Positions 45,498 to 55,802 of a stretch of DNA of 64,000 bases are shown here, piece by piece. The first letter of the stretch is position 1. Each line of letters begins with the position of its first letter. Origin of the DNA: Stappia sediminis (lineage in GTDB: Bacteria > Pseudomonadota > Alphaproteobacteria > Rhizobiales > Stappiaceae); the NCBI RefSeq assembly GCF_009826895.1, contig NZ_WUMV01000003.1:947501-1011500 (forward strand), given 5' to 3'. The notes below the pieces were generated by a model, which was given only the letters and a program-made list of their open reading frames with translations, had not been told where the DNA came from and ran no database searches. The translations under genes were made by a program, and so were the position numbers.

Positions 45498-46191
45498 AAG
45501 CATTCTGCAAAACGCTCGACCGGGTATGATGCCCTGCCTCTCATTGGCGATAGCTGACAGCGCTCTGTGGTGGAAGGCGCGGCGCGATCAATGATTGCAT
45601 TTCATCTGCTTGCATCAAATCCGTTAGAGCATTCGGCGCCGCAGCGATGTGTTGCGTCGATTTTTGGCATTTCGCTTTTCGGTTGTAAGCTTACGTAGAT
45701 AAAACTTCCCTCACAGGAGTTGAGGCTTTCATATATTTCCAATATAAATACAGATAATTTTATATAATTTAGTAATGATTGTCTCGAAAAGTAATTAAAT
45801 CTCTCTCGTTTCTGGAGTATTGCAAGAGATAAGGCTTATTATTTCGAGAAAATATTTTATTTGTTTTCTGGTTGGCTCAACAGGCAATAGACTATTAGTG
45901 AAAAATTAAGGCGCGACGTCCTAATATTGGGATGGTGGACAAAACCCTTCGGGCCCTCGATTCCCGGTTCGGTCTGGTGTTTGCCGGATGCGCTTGGGCG
46001 TTGCGGCAATCCGAGGAGCGGCTTTCCCGGACGGGCCTTCGGTCAACGGCTCTGATACGGTCTTGCGGTGGAGTGAATATCTCATCCGCCGCGGATCGAA
46101 GCACAAGCGCCGGGATAGGCCATCGTGAGGAATTCGTTCACGCCAAACAAGGCTCCTCAAGGGGTGTGCGTCGTGAGAGTGAGTGCGTGAC
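45498..46191. other. Non-coding stretch upstream of the GGDEF-EAL gene
   Basis: About 690 bases without a supported gene. 45650-45910 is AT-rich (for example TATAAATACAGATAATTTTATATAATTTAGTAATG) and contains likely promoter elements. The last 280 bases return to normal GC and form a long leader to the REC-PAS-GGDEF-EAL gene. I find no clear structured RNA in it. Confidence 0.55.
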
Positions 46192-48384
46192 ATGTCGGTT
46201 ATCGCCGTCGTCGATGACCGGATGATAAACCGGAATTTCTTCTCCCGGCTGGCCAGCTGGACGGAGGAGGGCGTCGTTACGCGCGCTTTCGCGAATCCTT
46301 TCGATGCCCTGGAGCATTTCCGCAATGAGACGCCGGACCTCCTGGTCACCGACTACCGCATGCCGAAGATGGACGGCGCGGAATTCACCCGGCGCTTCCG
46401 TGCGCTTCCCGGTTGCAGCGATATCCCGGTGATGGTGATCACCGCGTTTTCGGACCGCCGCTTCCGCATGCGCGCCCTGGAAGCGGGGGCTACGGATTTC
46501 CTGCAAAGCCCGGTCGATCACGGCGAGTTTCAGACCCGGGCGCGCAATCTGCTTGCTCTTCGCAAGCGCCAGCTCGCGATGAAGAGCCGCGCAAGCGATC
46601 TGGAGCAGGAGTTGCAGATCGTCGAGCGTGAGCGTGACGATGTCATGCGCGACTCGCGCGAGCGCCTGCTGCAGGTCATCGACACCGTGCAGGTCATGAT
46701 CAGCGCGGTGGACCGTGCGGGCAGTTGCGTCTTCGTCAACGCCTATCAGGCGGAACTTCTGGGCAAGGACGCGGCCAAGCTGACGGGCGTAAGCCTTTAT
46801 CCGTTGATGTATCCGAGCGAGCTTGCCGAAAACGCGCGGGCGCTCGACCGGCGGGTTTTCGATATGGGGGAACCGCTCGCCCCCTACGAGGAGGAAGTGC
46901 TTGTCGCCGACGGTTCCACGCGTGTGTTTCTGACGCGCAAGGTGCCGTTGAAGGACAATTCCGGCAAGGTGGTGAACGTCTTGTCGACGTCTCTCGACGT
47001 CACCGAAAACAAGCGCGCCGAGGCTCATCTTTTCCACATTGCCCATCACGATGCGCTGACGGAACTTCCCAATCGCACGCTTCTGACCGAGCGCCTTGAC
47101 GAGGAGATTGCGGGCGACGTCGATAGCGAGAGGCTGTTTGCCCTGCATTTTCTCGATCTCGATCGCTTCAAGGGGATCAACGATGCGCTGGGCCATACCG
47201 CCGGCGACCGTCTTCTGGAGTTCGTCGCCGACCGGCTCAAGGCCTGCGTGCGCGGAAGCGATCTGGTGGCGCGCCTCGGCGGTGACGAGTTCGCGGTGTT
47301 GCAGTCGTCGGTCGCGGGCATGGAAGACGCGCTCTCGCTTGCCCGGCGCATCATCGAGGAACTTGAGGATCCCTTCTATATCAACGGCCAGGAGGTGAAG
47401 ATCAGCGCTTCCATCGGCTTCACCATGTATCCTTCCGACGGCAGTTCCACGGAGGCGCTGCTGCGCAACGCGGATCTTGCCATGTACCGGGCCAAGGCCG
47501 AAGGCGGCGGTGTATTCTGCTCGTTTGCGGAAGGGATGGACGAGACCGCGCGACAGGCGGTCGCCATGGAGGCGGAGCTTCGCCGGGCGTTGGTTCGCTC
47601 CGAACTGGAATTGCATTTCCAGCCCCAGATCGACCTCAGGGACCGGCGCGTGATCGGCGCAGAGGCGCTGTTGCGATGGCACCACCCGGAAAGAGGTTTC
47701 ATTACGCCCGGCGTATTCCTGCCCGTGGCGGAAGAAAGCGGGCTGATCTACGAGATCGGCGAATGGGTCTTGAACGAGGCTTGCCAGCAGGCGGTGCGTT
47801 GGCGGCAGGCGGGCCTTGGCGACCTGCGCATCGCCGTGAACATTTCGCCGACGCAGTTCCGCAAGCAGAGTGTCTCCTCGCTGGTGCGTTCGGCTCTTGC
47901 CGCATCGCGGCTTCCGCCGGAATTGCTTGAAATCGAAATCACGGAAAACGTCGTCATGCAGGGCGCCGAACGTGTGCTGAAGGACCTTCGGGACATTCGG
48001 GACCAGGGCGTGCAGGTCGCGATAGACGATTTCGGAACGGGCTATTCGTCCCTTGCCTATCTGAAGCGCTTCAAGGTCGACAGGCTGAAGATCGATCAGT
48101 GTTTCGTGCAAACGATGGAAGAGGACATAAGCGATGCAGCCATTATCGATGCGGTCATCGGATTGGGCAAAAGCCTCGATCTGCAGATAGTTGCGGAAGG
48201 GGTCGAACGCGCGGAGCAGGCCGATTTGCTGGCGCGGGCGGGCTGCGACGAAGCGCAAGGGTACTACTTCGGCAGGCCCATGCCGAGCAAGTTGTTCGTG
48301 AAATCCCTGTCGCCTCAGGGCATGATGGTGGCGGGGGGTGAAAGTGTTGTCCGTGAGCCGGGCGAAAAGGCGGTGAAGGGATGA
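46192..48384 (+). CDS. Response regulator with PAS, GGDEF and EAL domains (c-di-GMP turnover)
   Basis: 730 residues. Receiver (1-120) with acidic D8/D9, phosphoacceptor D54 in LVTDYRMPKMDG and T84 in VITAF, but Ser106 in FLQSPVD where the conserved Lys should be. PAS (about 158-275), GGDEF (283-440, RLGGDEF at 361-367) and EAL (455-710) with EALLRWHHP at 491, NISPTQF, EITENVVM, IDDFGTGYSSL, KIDQCF and EGVER all present. Both catalytic motifs are intact, so it may make and degrade c-di-GMP. Sixty-three bases upstream of the RpfC-like gene, where Xanthomonas has RpfG (REC-HD-GYP) nearby; Burkholderia RpfR is PAS-GGDEF-EAL. Confidence 0.93.
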   Translation: MSVIAVVDDRMINRNFFSRLASWTEEGVVTRAFANPFDALEHFRNETPDLLVTDYRMPKMDGAEFTRRFRALPGCSDIPVMVITAFSDRRFRMRALEAGATDFLQSPVDHGEFQTRARNLLALRKRQLAMKSRASDLEQELQIVERERDDVMRDSRERLLQVIDTVQVMISAVDRAGSCVFVNAYQAELLGKDAAKLTGVSLYPLMYPSELAENARALDRRVFDMGEPLAPYEEEVLVADGSTRVFLTRKVPLKDNSGKVVNVLSTSLDVTENKRAEAHLFHIAHHDALTELPNRTLLTERLDEEIAGDVDSERLFALHFLDLDRFKGINDALGHTAGDRLLEFVADRLKACVRGSDLVARLGGDEFAVLQSSVAGMEDALSLARRIIEELEDPFYINGQEVKISASIGFTMYPSDGSSTEALLRNADLAMYRAKAEGGGVFCSFAEGMDETARQAVAMEAELRRALVRSELELHFQPQIDLRDRRVIGAEALLRWHHPERGFITPGVFLPVAEESGLIYEIGEWVLNEACQQAVRWRQAGLGDLRIAVNISPTQFRKQSVSSLVRSALAASRLPPELLEIEITENVVMQGAERVLKDLRDIRDQGVQVAIDDFGTGYSSLAYLKRFKVDRLKIDQCFVQTMEEDISDAAIIDAVIGLGKSLDLQIVAEGVERAEQADLLARAGCDEAQGYYFGRPMPSKLFVKSLSPQGMMVAGGESVVREPGEKAVKG

Positions 48385-48447
48385 CCGGGCGCTATGATAC
48401 GGGACCGGCACGTCCCGCGTTGAACGCCGCGCGTTTGGGGGACGGTG

Positions 48448-51036
48448 ATGCCGACAGGGCATGATCAGCAGCTTCGCAGGAGGCCGGCCGGCTGTCTCGC
48501 CGTGCTGAGGCGTTTTCGCGCGCTTTCCGACGGCGAAGGCGAAATGGCGCTTAACCGCATCGTCATATCCCTGTTCATCCTGGTCTACCTGGTTACGTTT
48601 CACGCTTTTCCGCAAATTCAAGGGCCGCTTCTGCAGGTAGGCGCATTCTTCGTCTGCACGCTGGTGCTTGCCGTTCATCTCGTCGTCCGCCCGGCGGAAA
48701 ACCACCCGCGGCGCGCCATAGCGATCCTGTGCGACCTCGGCATCCTCACGATAGGGCTTTACGACGGCGGCGAGACGACGGCGGTTCTCTTTCCGATCTA
48801 TCTCTGGGTGATCTTCGGAAACGGTTTCCGTTTCGGGCTTCGTTACCTGGCATTTGCGGTCGCCATATCGATCGCCGGCTTCGCGGCCGTCATGACGACG
48901 CCGTTCTGGCTCAATCACATCAGCCTCAGCATCGGCCTTCTGCTGAGCCTGATCATCCTGCCGCTTTATGCCTCCAAGCTTATTCGCGACCTTTCGGCGG
49001 CGAAGGCAAAGGCGGAAGAGGCAAGCCGCGCCAAGAGCCAGTTCCTGGCGGGTGTCAGCCATGAGTTGAGGACGCCGCTCAACGCGATCATCGGCATGGG
49101 CGAGCTTCTCCAGGACACCGATGTCGACCCCGAGCAGCGCGATATGATCCGTACGGTGAAAAGCTCGGCGCGGTCGCTGTTGAGCCTCATCGACGGCATT
49201 CTCGAATTCTCGCAGATCGAATCCAACGCAGTGGCGATTTCCGACGAGGCTTTCGACCTGCACCTGATGCTTGGCGAAGTGCGCAGCATCGTCGCCGGGC
49301 AGGCGCGCTCGAAAGGCCTGCGCTTCTTCCTGCATGTCTCGCCCGATACGCCCTACTCGCTCATCGGCGACACGCGGCACTTGCAGGAAATCCTTATCAA
49401 CCTTGCCGGAAACGCCGTCAAGTTCACGCATTCCGGCAGTGTAGGCATTTGCGTCGATGCGGTCAGCGTCGAAAACTCCAGGACGCGTCTTCGTTTCGAG
49501 GTGGTGGATACGGGCATCGGCATTTCGGCGGACGCAAAGGAGCGTATTTTCGAGCGGTTCACGCAGGCGGACGAAACGATCATCGACCGTTTCGGCGGCA
49601 CCGGCCTCGGCCTCGCGATCGTCGAACAGCTCGTCAAGGCCATGGACGGCGAAATCGGCGTCGAGAGCGAGGTGAACGTCGGCAGCACCTTCTGGTTCGA
49701 GCTGGAGCTTGCGCGCGATACGCAGGCCAAGGCGCCGCGCCTGACGCTCGACGGCGGCAATCTCATCGTACTGACGCGCGACGGTGCCCTTTACGACCGG
49801 ATCATCACCGAAACGATGGGGCACGATATCAGCGCGGTTCAAGCCGACACCGTGCAGCAGGTCGGCGTCCAGCTTCGCAAGACGACGCTTTCCGGGTCGC
49901 GGCGCGCGATCGTGCTGGTCGACGAACAGGCAGGGGTCGGGCGGCCCGATGCGATCGCCCAGTCGCTGCAGGGGCCCGGACAGACCATCATCCCGAACCT
50001 CGTCCTCGTTGCGCAAGGGGAAGGGGATACCGCGGCCAGAGCGGAGATCCTCCGGCGCTTCAATGCGGTCATTTCGCCGGATGTCGCATCGCCGGGCTTC
50101 ATCGCGGCGTTACGGGCGGCGGGCGCCGCCGACCTCAACGCGGAACGTGATGACGACCGGCTTGCCACCTTTGTTCCCGCCGGCAAGAGCCTGCGCGTCC
50201 TGGTCGCCGAAGACAATCGTACCAACCAGCGTGTCATAGCGAAGATACTGGAGCGCGGCGGCCATGAGGCCCATATCGTCGATGACGGCGAACAGGCGCT
50301 GGACGCGCTGGCCGACGGTGGATTCGACATCGTCCTCATGGATGTCAACATGCCGGTCATGAACGGGCTGGAAGCCATCAAGCTCTATCGCTTTTCCACA
50401 ACCGGAAGCTCGGAGCGGCTGCCGATCATCGCGCTGACGGCGGATGCCACGCCGGAGGCGGCAAGACGCTGCATGGATGCCGGCGCGGATGCCTGCGTGA
50501 CCAAGCCGATCGAGCCTGCGCGTCTTTTGAAGATTCTGGAAACCGTGCATGGAGCCGGTGTTTCCGACGACAAGGTTCAGGAAACCGCTCGCCAGGTTAC
50601 GCATATCGCCAGCCACCCCCGTTTCAGGGCGGATGCTCGCAACTCCGTCGACATGGCGACCCTTGCGGAGCTTGAGCGCCTTGGCGGCGAGGAGTTCGTC
50701 CACTCGCTCGTATCCGACTTCCTGACCGATGCCAGGGATATCTATGCCGAACTCAAAGCCGCTGTGGAGACGGCGGATACCGCCCGTTTCCGCGAGCATG
50801 CGCATGCCTTGCGCTCGGCGGCGGCGAACATCGGTGCGCGCGATGTGTTCAAGTTGTGCTCGTCCTGGCAGTCGATCGGAGGACGCGAATTGCTGACGCA
50901 CGGGCCTCGTCACGTCGAAACCCTGTCCAACGAACTCGACCGCGTGACGTCGGCGCTGAACGGTTATGTCGCGGCGTCGCGCGATAATGTCACCCGCGAC
51001 CCCAGGATAGGCCCGAAGAGCGGCGACGCGGGATAA
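48448..51036 (+). CDS. rpfC: RpfC-type hybrid sensor kinase (DSF receptor)
   Basis: 862 residues. Five to six N-terminal helices (about 37-175) with [20 protein letters not shown] and [17 protein letters not shown], closely paralleling the Xanthomonas RpfC sensor region (LRPQVSHTRRLIGMLLDY, MWVTIGNGLRYG). Kinase domain with H205 in [16 protein letters not shown]-box [18 protein letters not shown] and [10 protein letters not shown] receiver follows with D632 in [12 protein letters not shown] and K686 in VTKPI, then an Hpt domain with His in [12 protein letters not shown]. RpfC senses DSF fatty acids. The start ATG 48448 has GGGGGAC upstream. Convergent with rpfF, stops 35 bp apart. Confidence 0.9.
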   Translation: MPTGHDQQLRRRPAGCLAVLRRFRALSDGEGEMALNRIVISLFILVYLVTFHAFPQIQGPLLQVGAFFVCTLVLAVHLVVRPAENHPRRAIAILCDLGILTIGLYDGGETTAVLFPIYLWVIFGNGFRFGLRYLAFAVAISIAGFAAVMTTPFWLNHISLSIGLLLSLIILPLYASKLIRDLSAAKAKAEEASRAKSQFLAGVSHELRTPLNAIIGMGELLQDTDVDPEQRDMIRTVKSSARSLLSLIDGILEFSQIESNAVAISDEAFDLHLMLGEVRSIVAGQARSKGLRFFLHVSPDTPYSLIGDTRHLQEILINLAGNAVKFTHSGSVGICVDAVSVENSRTRLRFEVVDTGIGISADAKERIFERFTQADETIIDRFGGTGLGLAIVEQLVKAMDGEIGVESEVNVGSTFWFELELARDTQAKAPRLTLDGGNLIVLTRDGALYDRIITETMGHDISAVQADTVQQVGVQLRKTTLSGSRRAIVLVDEQAGVGRPDAIAQSLQGPGQTIIPNLVLVAQGEGDTAARAEILRRFNAVISPDVASPGFIAALRAAGAADLNAERDDDRLATFVPAGKSLRVLVAEDNRTNQRVIAKILERGGHEAHIVDDGEQALDALADGGFDIVLMDVNMPVMNGLEAIKLYRFSTTGSSERLPIIALTADATPEAARRCMDAGADACVTKPIEPARLLKILETVHGAGVSDDKVQETARQVTHIASHPRFRADARNSVDMATLAELERLGGEEFVHSLVSDFLTDARDIYAELKAAVETADTARFREHAHALRSAAANIGARDVFKLCSSWQSIGGRELLTHGPRHVETLSNELDRVTSALNGYVAASRDNVTRDPRIGPKSGDAG

Positions 51037-51071
51037 AGCCGCCTGTCGGATCGAGCCGGCTCTCGTCGCCT

Positions 51072-52055
51072 TCAGGCCGGTCTGTTCATGCTGTTGGTGT
51101 CGCCCGACCTGCGCCTGTCCTGCGCGGCCGTCAGCCGCAGCATCTTGCGCATGTCGGATTCGCTCAGCTGCATTGCCGCTTCCACCCAAAGCTCGACCAC
51201 GCTTTCAAGTTCCTCGAAAGGCAGGGGATTGACCGTGCGCCTTGCATGATAGATCGCCTGATGTGCGTTGTGCCGGCGGGTATTGCGCGAGATGTAGTCC
51301 ATTGCCGCGCTCTGGCCCTCGCCTTCGTCGACGAGGATGTCGATCAACCCCATCTCGTATAGTTCCTCGGCCGTGTGCAGTCGGCCGCTCAGGATCATCC
51401 GTTCGGCCTGGCTTCCGTTGAGCCTGCGCGACAGGAAGCTGTAGGCGCCCATGCCGGGGAAGAGGTTGAAGAGGACCTCGGGAAATCCGAATTTCGCCTG
51501 ACGTTCGGCGATGATCACGTCGAAGGACAGGGCACATTCGAAGCCGCCTCCGAGTGCATCGCCCTGCACCAGCGCTACGGTCACGATCGGCAGCTTGATG
51601 GAGGTCGCGTTCGTATGCAGGACCCTTATGCAGGCACGCCCGTAGCGCAGCAGCCCTTCGCGGTCGCCGGACCGTATCAGGTCGACGAAAAGGTTCAGGT
51701 CGCCACCGTAGTTGTAGACGTTCTTCAGGCCCGAGCGCAGCACGAAGTAACGCATCTGGTGTGCCTGGTCCGGCCGCGCGTAGGCATGGTAGAGCCGGCG
51801 AATGGACGACTGCATGGTGGAAAAATCCTCCAGCAGTCTCGGCGTGAAGCACAAATGGCCGTCCGGTCGCATGGTGCACCAGTAGGTGCCGATCGACGCG
51901 TCGAACTCGACGTCGATTGTCGGGTAGCGTTCTCCCGCAACGCGTTGCGCCATGGTCAGGGATGCAAGGCCGGTGCGCTGTCGGCCCTGATCGTTATCGG
52001 CGTGTGCTGGCTCAGCAGTGGGCACGCCGGAAATGTCGAAATACGACTCTTTCAT
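51072..52055 (-). CDS. rpfF: RpfF-type DSF synthase (crotonase family)
   Basis: 327 residues, crotonase fold. The segment VQGDALGGGFECALSFDVIIAE followed by FGFPEVLFNLFPGMGAYSF is nearly the RpfF signature; the two catalytic Glu of Xanthomonas RpfF (E141, E161) correspond to E173 and E193 with the same 20-residue spacing. NYGGDLNLFVDLIRSGDR and PLPFEELESVVELWVEAAMQL also match. RpfF dehydrates 3-hydroxyacyl-ACP and releases cis-2-unsaturated fatty acids (DSF/BDSF). The ATG at 52055 is preferred; the in-frame upstream 82 codons are not family-like. About 40 residues longer at the N-terminus than Xanthomonas RpfF. Convergent with rpfC. Confidence 0.92.
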   Translation of the reverse strand: MKESYFDISGVPTAEPAHADNDQGRQRTGLASLTMAQRVAGERYPTIDVEFDASIGTYWCTMRPDGHLCFTPRLLEDFSTMQSSIRRLYHAYARPDQAHQMRYFVLRSGLKNVYNYGGDLNLFVDLIRSGDREGLLRYGRACIRVLHTNATSIKLPIVTVALVQGDALGGGFECALSFDVIIAERQAKFGFPEVLFNLFPGMGAYSFLSRRLNGSQAERMILSGRLHTAEELYEMGLIDILVDEGEGQSAAMDYISRNTRRHNAHQAIYHARRTVNPLPFEELESVVELWVEAAMQLSESDMRKMLRLTAAQDRRRSGDTNSMNRPA

Positions 52056-53153
52056 GTTTCTTTTTGCCTCGGCCTCAAGACATTGTGGTCCGGACCCGAA
52101 GCGATTCCTCACTTGAACGGGATTGCTCCCGCGCGAAGAAGTCGCTCCGAAACAAATTTCCTGGCGCATGTTCCGGCCGGACCGACCCGCAGTCGGACCG
52201 ATTGTCCGAACCCGGCGTGTTGATCTCTTTCGACGTGCCGGAACATCCATTCCACTTTCATTTGAAAGCGCGATGCACCGGCGGGCCGCTTTGCCGCCCA
52301 TGCAACCAGACTACATTCGTACGGAAGGCAACGACGACGAATGATCGTATTCGCTTTGATCGACGAGATGCCATCGCACGATTTGTTAGTAGAATTTTAG
52401 GAAAAGTTTATTGAGTCAAGAAGTAATTTGTTAACCATAATTCCATATAAGTAAATAAATATATTGACATTTATATTTTTCTTCAAGAACTAAATAGAAT
52501 ATGATTTTTAATGGTTAAAAATCAGAATTATGCGAGATCAAATCACAAGAAGAATTGTTTAAATTGGTTAACGCGATTTTTCCCCATGGGGATGAATATC
52601 GAGGATTGACTATTGATCATGGCGGATCCGTGCTTGGCCGGAAGGCCGGTTCGTGAGGAGCTGCGGCAACATAAAGTGGCGAACTGCGATTCCACTCCCC
52701 ATTTAATCGGAATATCACCTGAGGTTGCAATATTGAAATCCGGCGCGCTCTGATCGGCGTTAACAAAGCGATTTGAAACGTTTATCCGAGCGTTCTCGGA
52801 GTCGGTGCGGGAAGCTGAACGACATTGCCAGGCGAGCATGAAACAGATGTAATATTCGTAATATTGTTCATCCTGAATTTTTATTCGTAACGCGAAATAA
52901 ACGCTTCCGAAAAATCCAGCACCTCGATGCGCATTAGTCTGCGCGTACGGTTGGCAACCGGCGCAAGCCGCGAGTCGACCGGAGAACCTTCACGGGCGAA
53001 TGCCTGACGACGCATTGGCTTCGGGAAGGTTACTGGAGCGTCTTGCATTCGACCGGTCGTGAGCATGGCGGGCTCCAGCACCTGAAAATCAATCGGATTG
53101 CCCGGGGCGGCGGATCTTGTCCGGTTCCAGGGTAGTCCAGGGAGGAAAAATCC
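52056..53153. other. 1.1-kb non-coding stretch upstream of rpfF and of phnD
   Basis: Divergent promoter space between rpfF (minus) and the phnD-like gene (plus). About 52380-52560 is strongly AT-rich, the rest of mixed composition. Short open frames on the minus strand (52543-52839, 52881-53081) have no ribosome-binding site or recognisable sequence and are not called. It is the right boundary of the signalling block. It is long enough to hold a small RNA or degraded gene, but I cannot identify one. Confidence 0.55.
52503..52523. repeat. Perfect AT-rich hairpin in the rpfF upstream region
   Basis: GATTTTTAA-tgg-TTAAAAATC, 9-base perfect arms with a 3-base loop, within the AT-rich core about 450 bases upstream of the rpfF start. 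It could be an operator or part of a transcript; no regulator is assigned. Confidence 0.55.
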
Positions 53154-54131
53154 ATGGATCTGAAAAAATTGCTTGCAGGCGCCGTAGCCGCGATCGCTCT
53201 TGCATCCTTCGGTGCCACCCCGGCCTCAGCGGAAGAGTGCAAGCGCGGCGATCTCGACAGCCGCTATTGCGATAACGATGGCGACCTCGTTGCGGATACG
53301 CCTTCCGATCCGTCGGAGCAGGTGGATCCCGATACGCTCGTATTCGCCTACACGCCGGTCGAGGATCCGGCGGTCTACAAGCACGCCTGGAGCGACTTCC
53401 TGACCTACCTTGAGGAAAAGACGGGCAAGAAGGCCGTCTTCTTCCCCGTACAGTCGAATGCCGCCCAGATCGAGGCGATGCGTTCCGGGCGCCTGCATAT
53501 TGCAGGCTTCAACACGGGCTCCAATCCTCTAGCGGTCAATTGCGCCGGTTTCAGCCCGTTCACCATCATGGCGAGCGACGACGGGACGTTCGGCTACAAG
53601 ATGGCGATCATCACCCATCCCGGCAGCGGCGTTGAGAAGATCGAAGACATCAAGGGCAAGAAGATGGCCTTCACCTCGCCGACGTCGAACTCCGGCTTCA
53701 AGGCTCCCTCGGCGATCCTGAAGGCCGATTTCGACATGGTCGCGGAACGGGATTTCGAGCCGGTCTTCTCCGGCAAGCACGACAATTCCATCCTCGGCGT
53801 TGCCAACAAGGATTACCCGGCCGCGGCGATCGCCGACAAGGTCATGTATCGCATGATCGAGCGTGATGTGATCGAGCCGGACCAGGTCAAGATCATCTAT
53901 GAATCCCAGACATTCCCGACGACCGGCTTCGGCACGGCGCACAACCTGAAGCCCGAGCTTCGCGCCAAGATCGAGGAAGCCTTCTTTACCTTCAACTGGG
54001 AGGGCACGACCCTTCAGGAGGAGTTTTCCAAGTCGAGCGAAGCCCAGTTCATCAATATGAACTACAAGGAATTCTGGGACGTCATCCGCAAGATCGATGC
54101 CGCGAACGGCATCGAATACACCTGCAACTGA
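53154..54131 (+). CDS. phnD: Phosphonate/phosphite-type ABC substrate-binding protein (PhnD family)
   Basis: 325 residues. Signal peptide [26 protein letters not shown], then a mature protein beginning [22 protein letters not shown] (a Cys pair likely forming a disulphide) and PhnD-family segments [62 protein letters not shown] and [13 protein letters not shown]. This acidic N-terminal module before the PhnD fold distinguishes it from classical PhnD. The ATG follows GGGAGGAAAAATCC. First gene of a phnDCEE importer; the ligand could be a phosphonate, phosphite or organophosphate. Confidence 0.88.
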   Translation: MDLKKLLAGAVAAIALASFGATPASAEECKRGDLDSRYCDNDGDLVADTPSDPSEQVDPDTLVFAYTPVEDPAVYKHAWSDFLTYLEEKTGKKAVFFPVQSNAAQIEAMRSGRLHIAGFNTGSNPLAVNCAGFSPFTIMASDDGTFGYKMAIITHPGSGVEKIEDIKGKKMAFTSPTSNSGFKAPSAILKADFDMVAERDFEPVFSGKHDNSILGVANKDYPAAAIADKVMYRMIERDVIEPDQVKIIYESQTFPTTGFGTAHNLKPELRAKIEEAFFTFNWEGTTLQEEFSKSSEAQFINMNYKEFWDVIRKIDAANGIEYTCN

Positions 54132-54161
54132 GCACCATTGCCTAACAATTGTGCCGTCCGT

Positions 54162-54181
54162 CCCGGGCTTGCGAGCCCGGG
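54162..54181 (+). other. Hairpin between phnD and phnC
   Basis: CCCGGGCT-tgcg-AGCCCGGG, an 8-bp GC stem with a 4-base loop, 31 bases after the phnD stop and 30 before phnC. No U tract. Likely protects the binding-protein message and lowers downstream expression. Confidence 0.65.
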
Positions 54182-54210
54182 GCGGCCATTTCTTCTTTGT
54201 CGGGGGCAGG

Positions 54211-54990
54211 ATGCTCAGACTTGAAAAACTGACGAAGACCTATCGCACCGGCGACAAGGCTCTCAACGCGGTCAACCTCACCGTGCCGAAAGGCCAGGTC
54301 ATGGCCCTTATCGGGCCGTCGGGCGCCGGCAAGAGTACGTTAATCCGCTGCATCAACCGGCTGGTGGAGCCGACATCCGGCAAGGTGTTTCTGGATCAGG
54401 ACGACATAACGGGCCTGAGCGCTTCTGGCCTGCGCCGCATGCGCCGGCAGATGGGCATGATATTTCAGGAATATGCGCTCGTCGAACGCCTGACCGTCAT
54501 GGAGAACGTGCTTTCCGGCAGGCTCGGTTACGTCGGCTTCTGGCGCTCGTTCACGCGCCGCTATCCTCAAGCGGATGTGGATGAGGCGTTTCGTCTTCTC
54601 GATCGTGTCGGCCTTCTGGAAATGGCCGACAAGCGGGCCGACGAGCTTTCGGGCGGCCAGCGCCAGCGTGTCGGCATCGCCCGCGCGCTGATCCAGGATC
54701 CGAAGGTGCTTCTCGTCGATGAGCCGACGGCTTCGCTCGACCCGAAGACGTCGCGCCAGATCATGCGCCTCATCTGCGAGCTTTGCGCGGAGCGGGAACT
54801 TGCCGCGATCATCAACATTCATGACGTCGCACTTGCGCAAATGTTCGTGCAGCGCGTGATCGGCCTGCAGAAGGGCGTCGTTCAGTTCGACGGCAAACCC
54901 GATGCGCTGACGCCGGAGGTTCTCACGAAAATCTACGGCGAGGAGGACTGGAAGGAAACGACGCGTTCCGCCGAGGAGGCGGCGGAATGA
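54211..54990 (+). CDS. phnC: Phosphonate-type ABC transporter ATPase (PhnC family)
   Basis: 259 residues from ATG 54211 ([11 protein letters not shown]), behind GGGGGCAGG. Walker [11 protein letters not shown]-loop [22 protein letters not shown] (the LV-x-RL-TV...NVL-x-GRLG pattern of PhnC), signature LSGGQRQR, Walker [13 protein letters not shown] and H-loop NIHDVAL. The 4-bp overlap with phnE1 couples translation. Confidence 0.93.
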   Translation: MLRLEKLTKTYRTGDKALNAVNLTVPKGQVMALIGPSGAGKSTLIRCINRLVEPTSGKVFLDQDDITGLSASGLRRMRRQMGMIFQEYALVERLTVMENVLSGRLGYVGFWRSFTRRYPQADVDEAFRLLDRVGLLEMADKRADELSGGQRQRVGIARALIQDPKVLLVDEPTASLDPKTSRQIMRLICELCAERELAAIINIHDVALAQMFVQRVIGLQKGVVQFDGKPDALTPEVLTKIYGEEDWKETTRSAEEAAE

Positions 54991-55802
54991 CGGATACCGC
55001 TCTTCAGGCCCGCATCGGGCGGAAATGGCGCAAGCCGCCGTTCATCAAGAATGCCGCATTGCGATGGGGGCTTTTCATCGCCGCCGCCATTTACCTCGTG
55101 TTGTCCGTCGGCAGCCTGGAGGTGAACTGGGCGCGCGTCAGTGAAGGGCTCATTCGTGGCTGGCGCTTTATCGTCGCCTTCCTGAGCCCGGATTTCACGA
55201 CGCGCGGGGGCGACATCCGCGACGGCCTGGTCGAAAGCGCGATCATCACGGTCGCTTCGACGGTCGTCGGCATCCTGATCTCGATTCCGATCGGGTTGGG
55301 GGCGGCGCGCAATATCGCGCCGTTGCCGATGTATCTCGTCTGCCGGGGCATCATCGCCCTGTCGCGCGCACTCAACGAAATCATCGTCGCCATCCTCATG
55401 GTCGCGATCTTCGGTTTCGGCCCGCTTGCCGGTTTCATCACCTTGAGCTTCGCCACCATCGGCTTCCTGTCGAAGCTGCTTGCCGAAGATATCGAGGATA
55501 TGGACCGCGTCCAGGCTGAGGCGATCCGTTCGACCGGCGCATCCTGGCTGCAATGGATCAACTACGGCGTCCAGCCGCAGGTCCTGCCGCGTGTCATCGG
55601 TCTTTCGATGTATCGCCTCGACATCAACTTCCGCGAGTCGGCCGTTCTCGGCCTCGTCGGCGCGGGCGGCATCGGCGCGACCCTCAATACCGCGTTCGAC
55701 CGTTATGAGTTCGATACGGCCGCCGCCATTCTTCTCATCATCATCCTCACGGTGATGGCACTTGAATATGCCTCCGGCATCATCCGCGCGAGGGTCCAAT
55801 AA
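54987..55802 (+). CDS. phnE: Phosphonate-type ABC transporter permease (PhnE family, first)
   Basis: 271 residues, five to six helices. PhnE family motifs: [27 protein letters not shown] and [32 protein letters not shown], followed by [19 protein letters not shown]. Overlaps phnC by 4 bp and shares one base with the next permease (TAATG). The two PhnE proteins form a heterodimeric channel. Confidence 0.92.
   Translation: MTDTALQARIGRKWRKPPFIKNAALRWGLFIAAAIYLVLSVGSLEVNWARVSEGLIRGWRFIVAFLSPDFTTRGGDIRDGLVESAIITVASTVVGILISIPIGLGAARNIAPLPMYLVCRGIIALSRALNEIIVAILMVAIFGFGPLAGFITLSFATIGFLSKLLAEDIEDMDRVQAEAIRSTGASWLQWINYGVQPQVLPRVIGLSMYRLDINFRESAVLGLVGAGGIGATLNTAFDRYEFDTAAAILLIIILTVMALEYASGIIRARVQ

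Noticed and set aside
46192-48384. Calling the GGDEF-EAL protein RpfR
   Set aside because: It has a receiver domain and I cannot see the N-terminal RpfF-interaction domain of Burkholderia RpfR, so only a functional analogy is offered.
46138-50016. A 1292-codon open frame on the minus strand opposite the GGDEF-EAL and rpfC genes
   Set aside because: It has no recognisable domain, is Arg/His/Asp-rich in the way of antisense frames in GC-rich DNA, and lies opposite two clear multi-domain genes with intact catalytic motifs.
52543-52839. 98-codon minus-strand frame in the rpfF upstream region
   Set aside because: No ribosome-binding site or recognisable sequence, and it lies in a degenerate-looking region; it might be a relic but I cannot support it.
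52881-53081. 66-codon minus-strand frame upstream of phnD
   Set aside because: Overlaps the probable promoter of phnD, has no clear start signal and no family.
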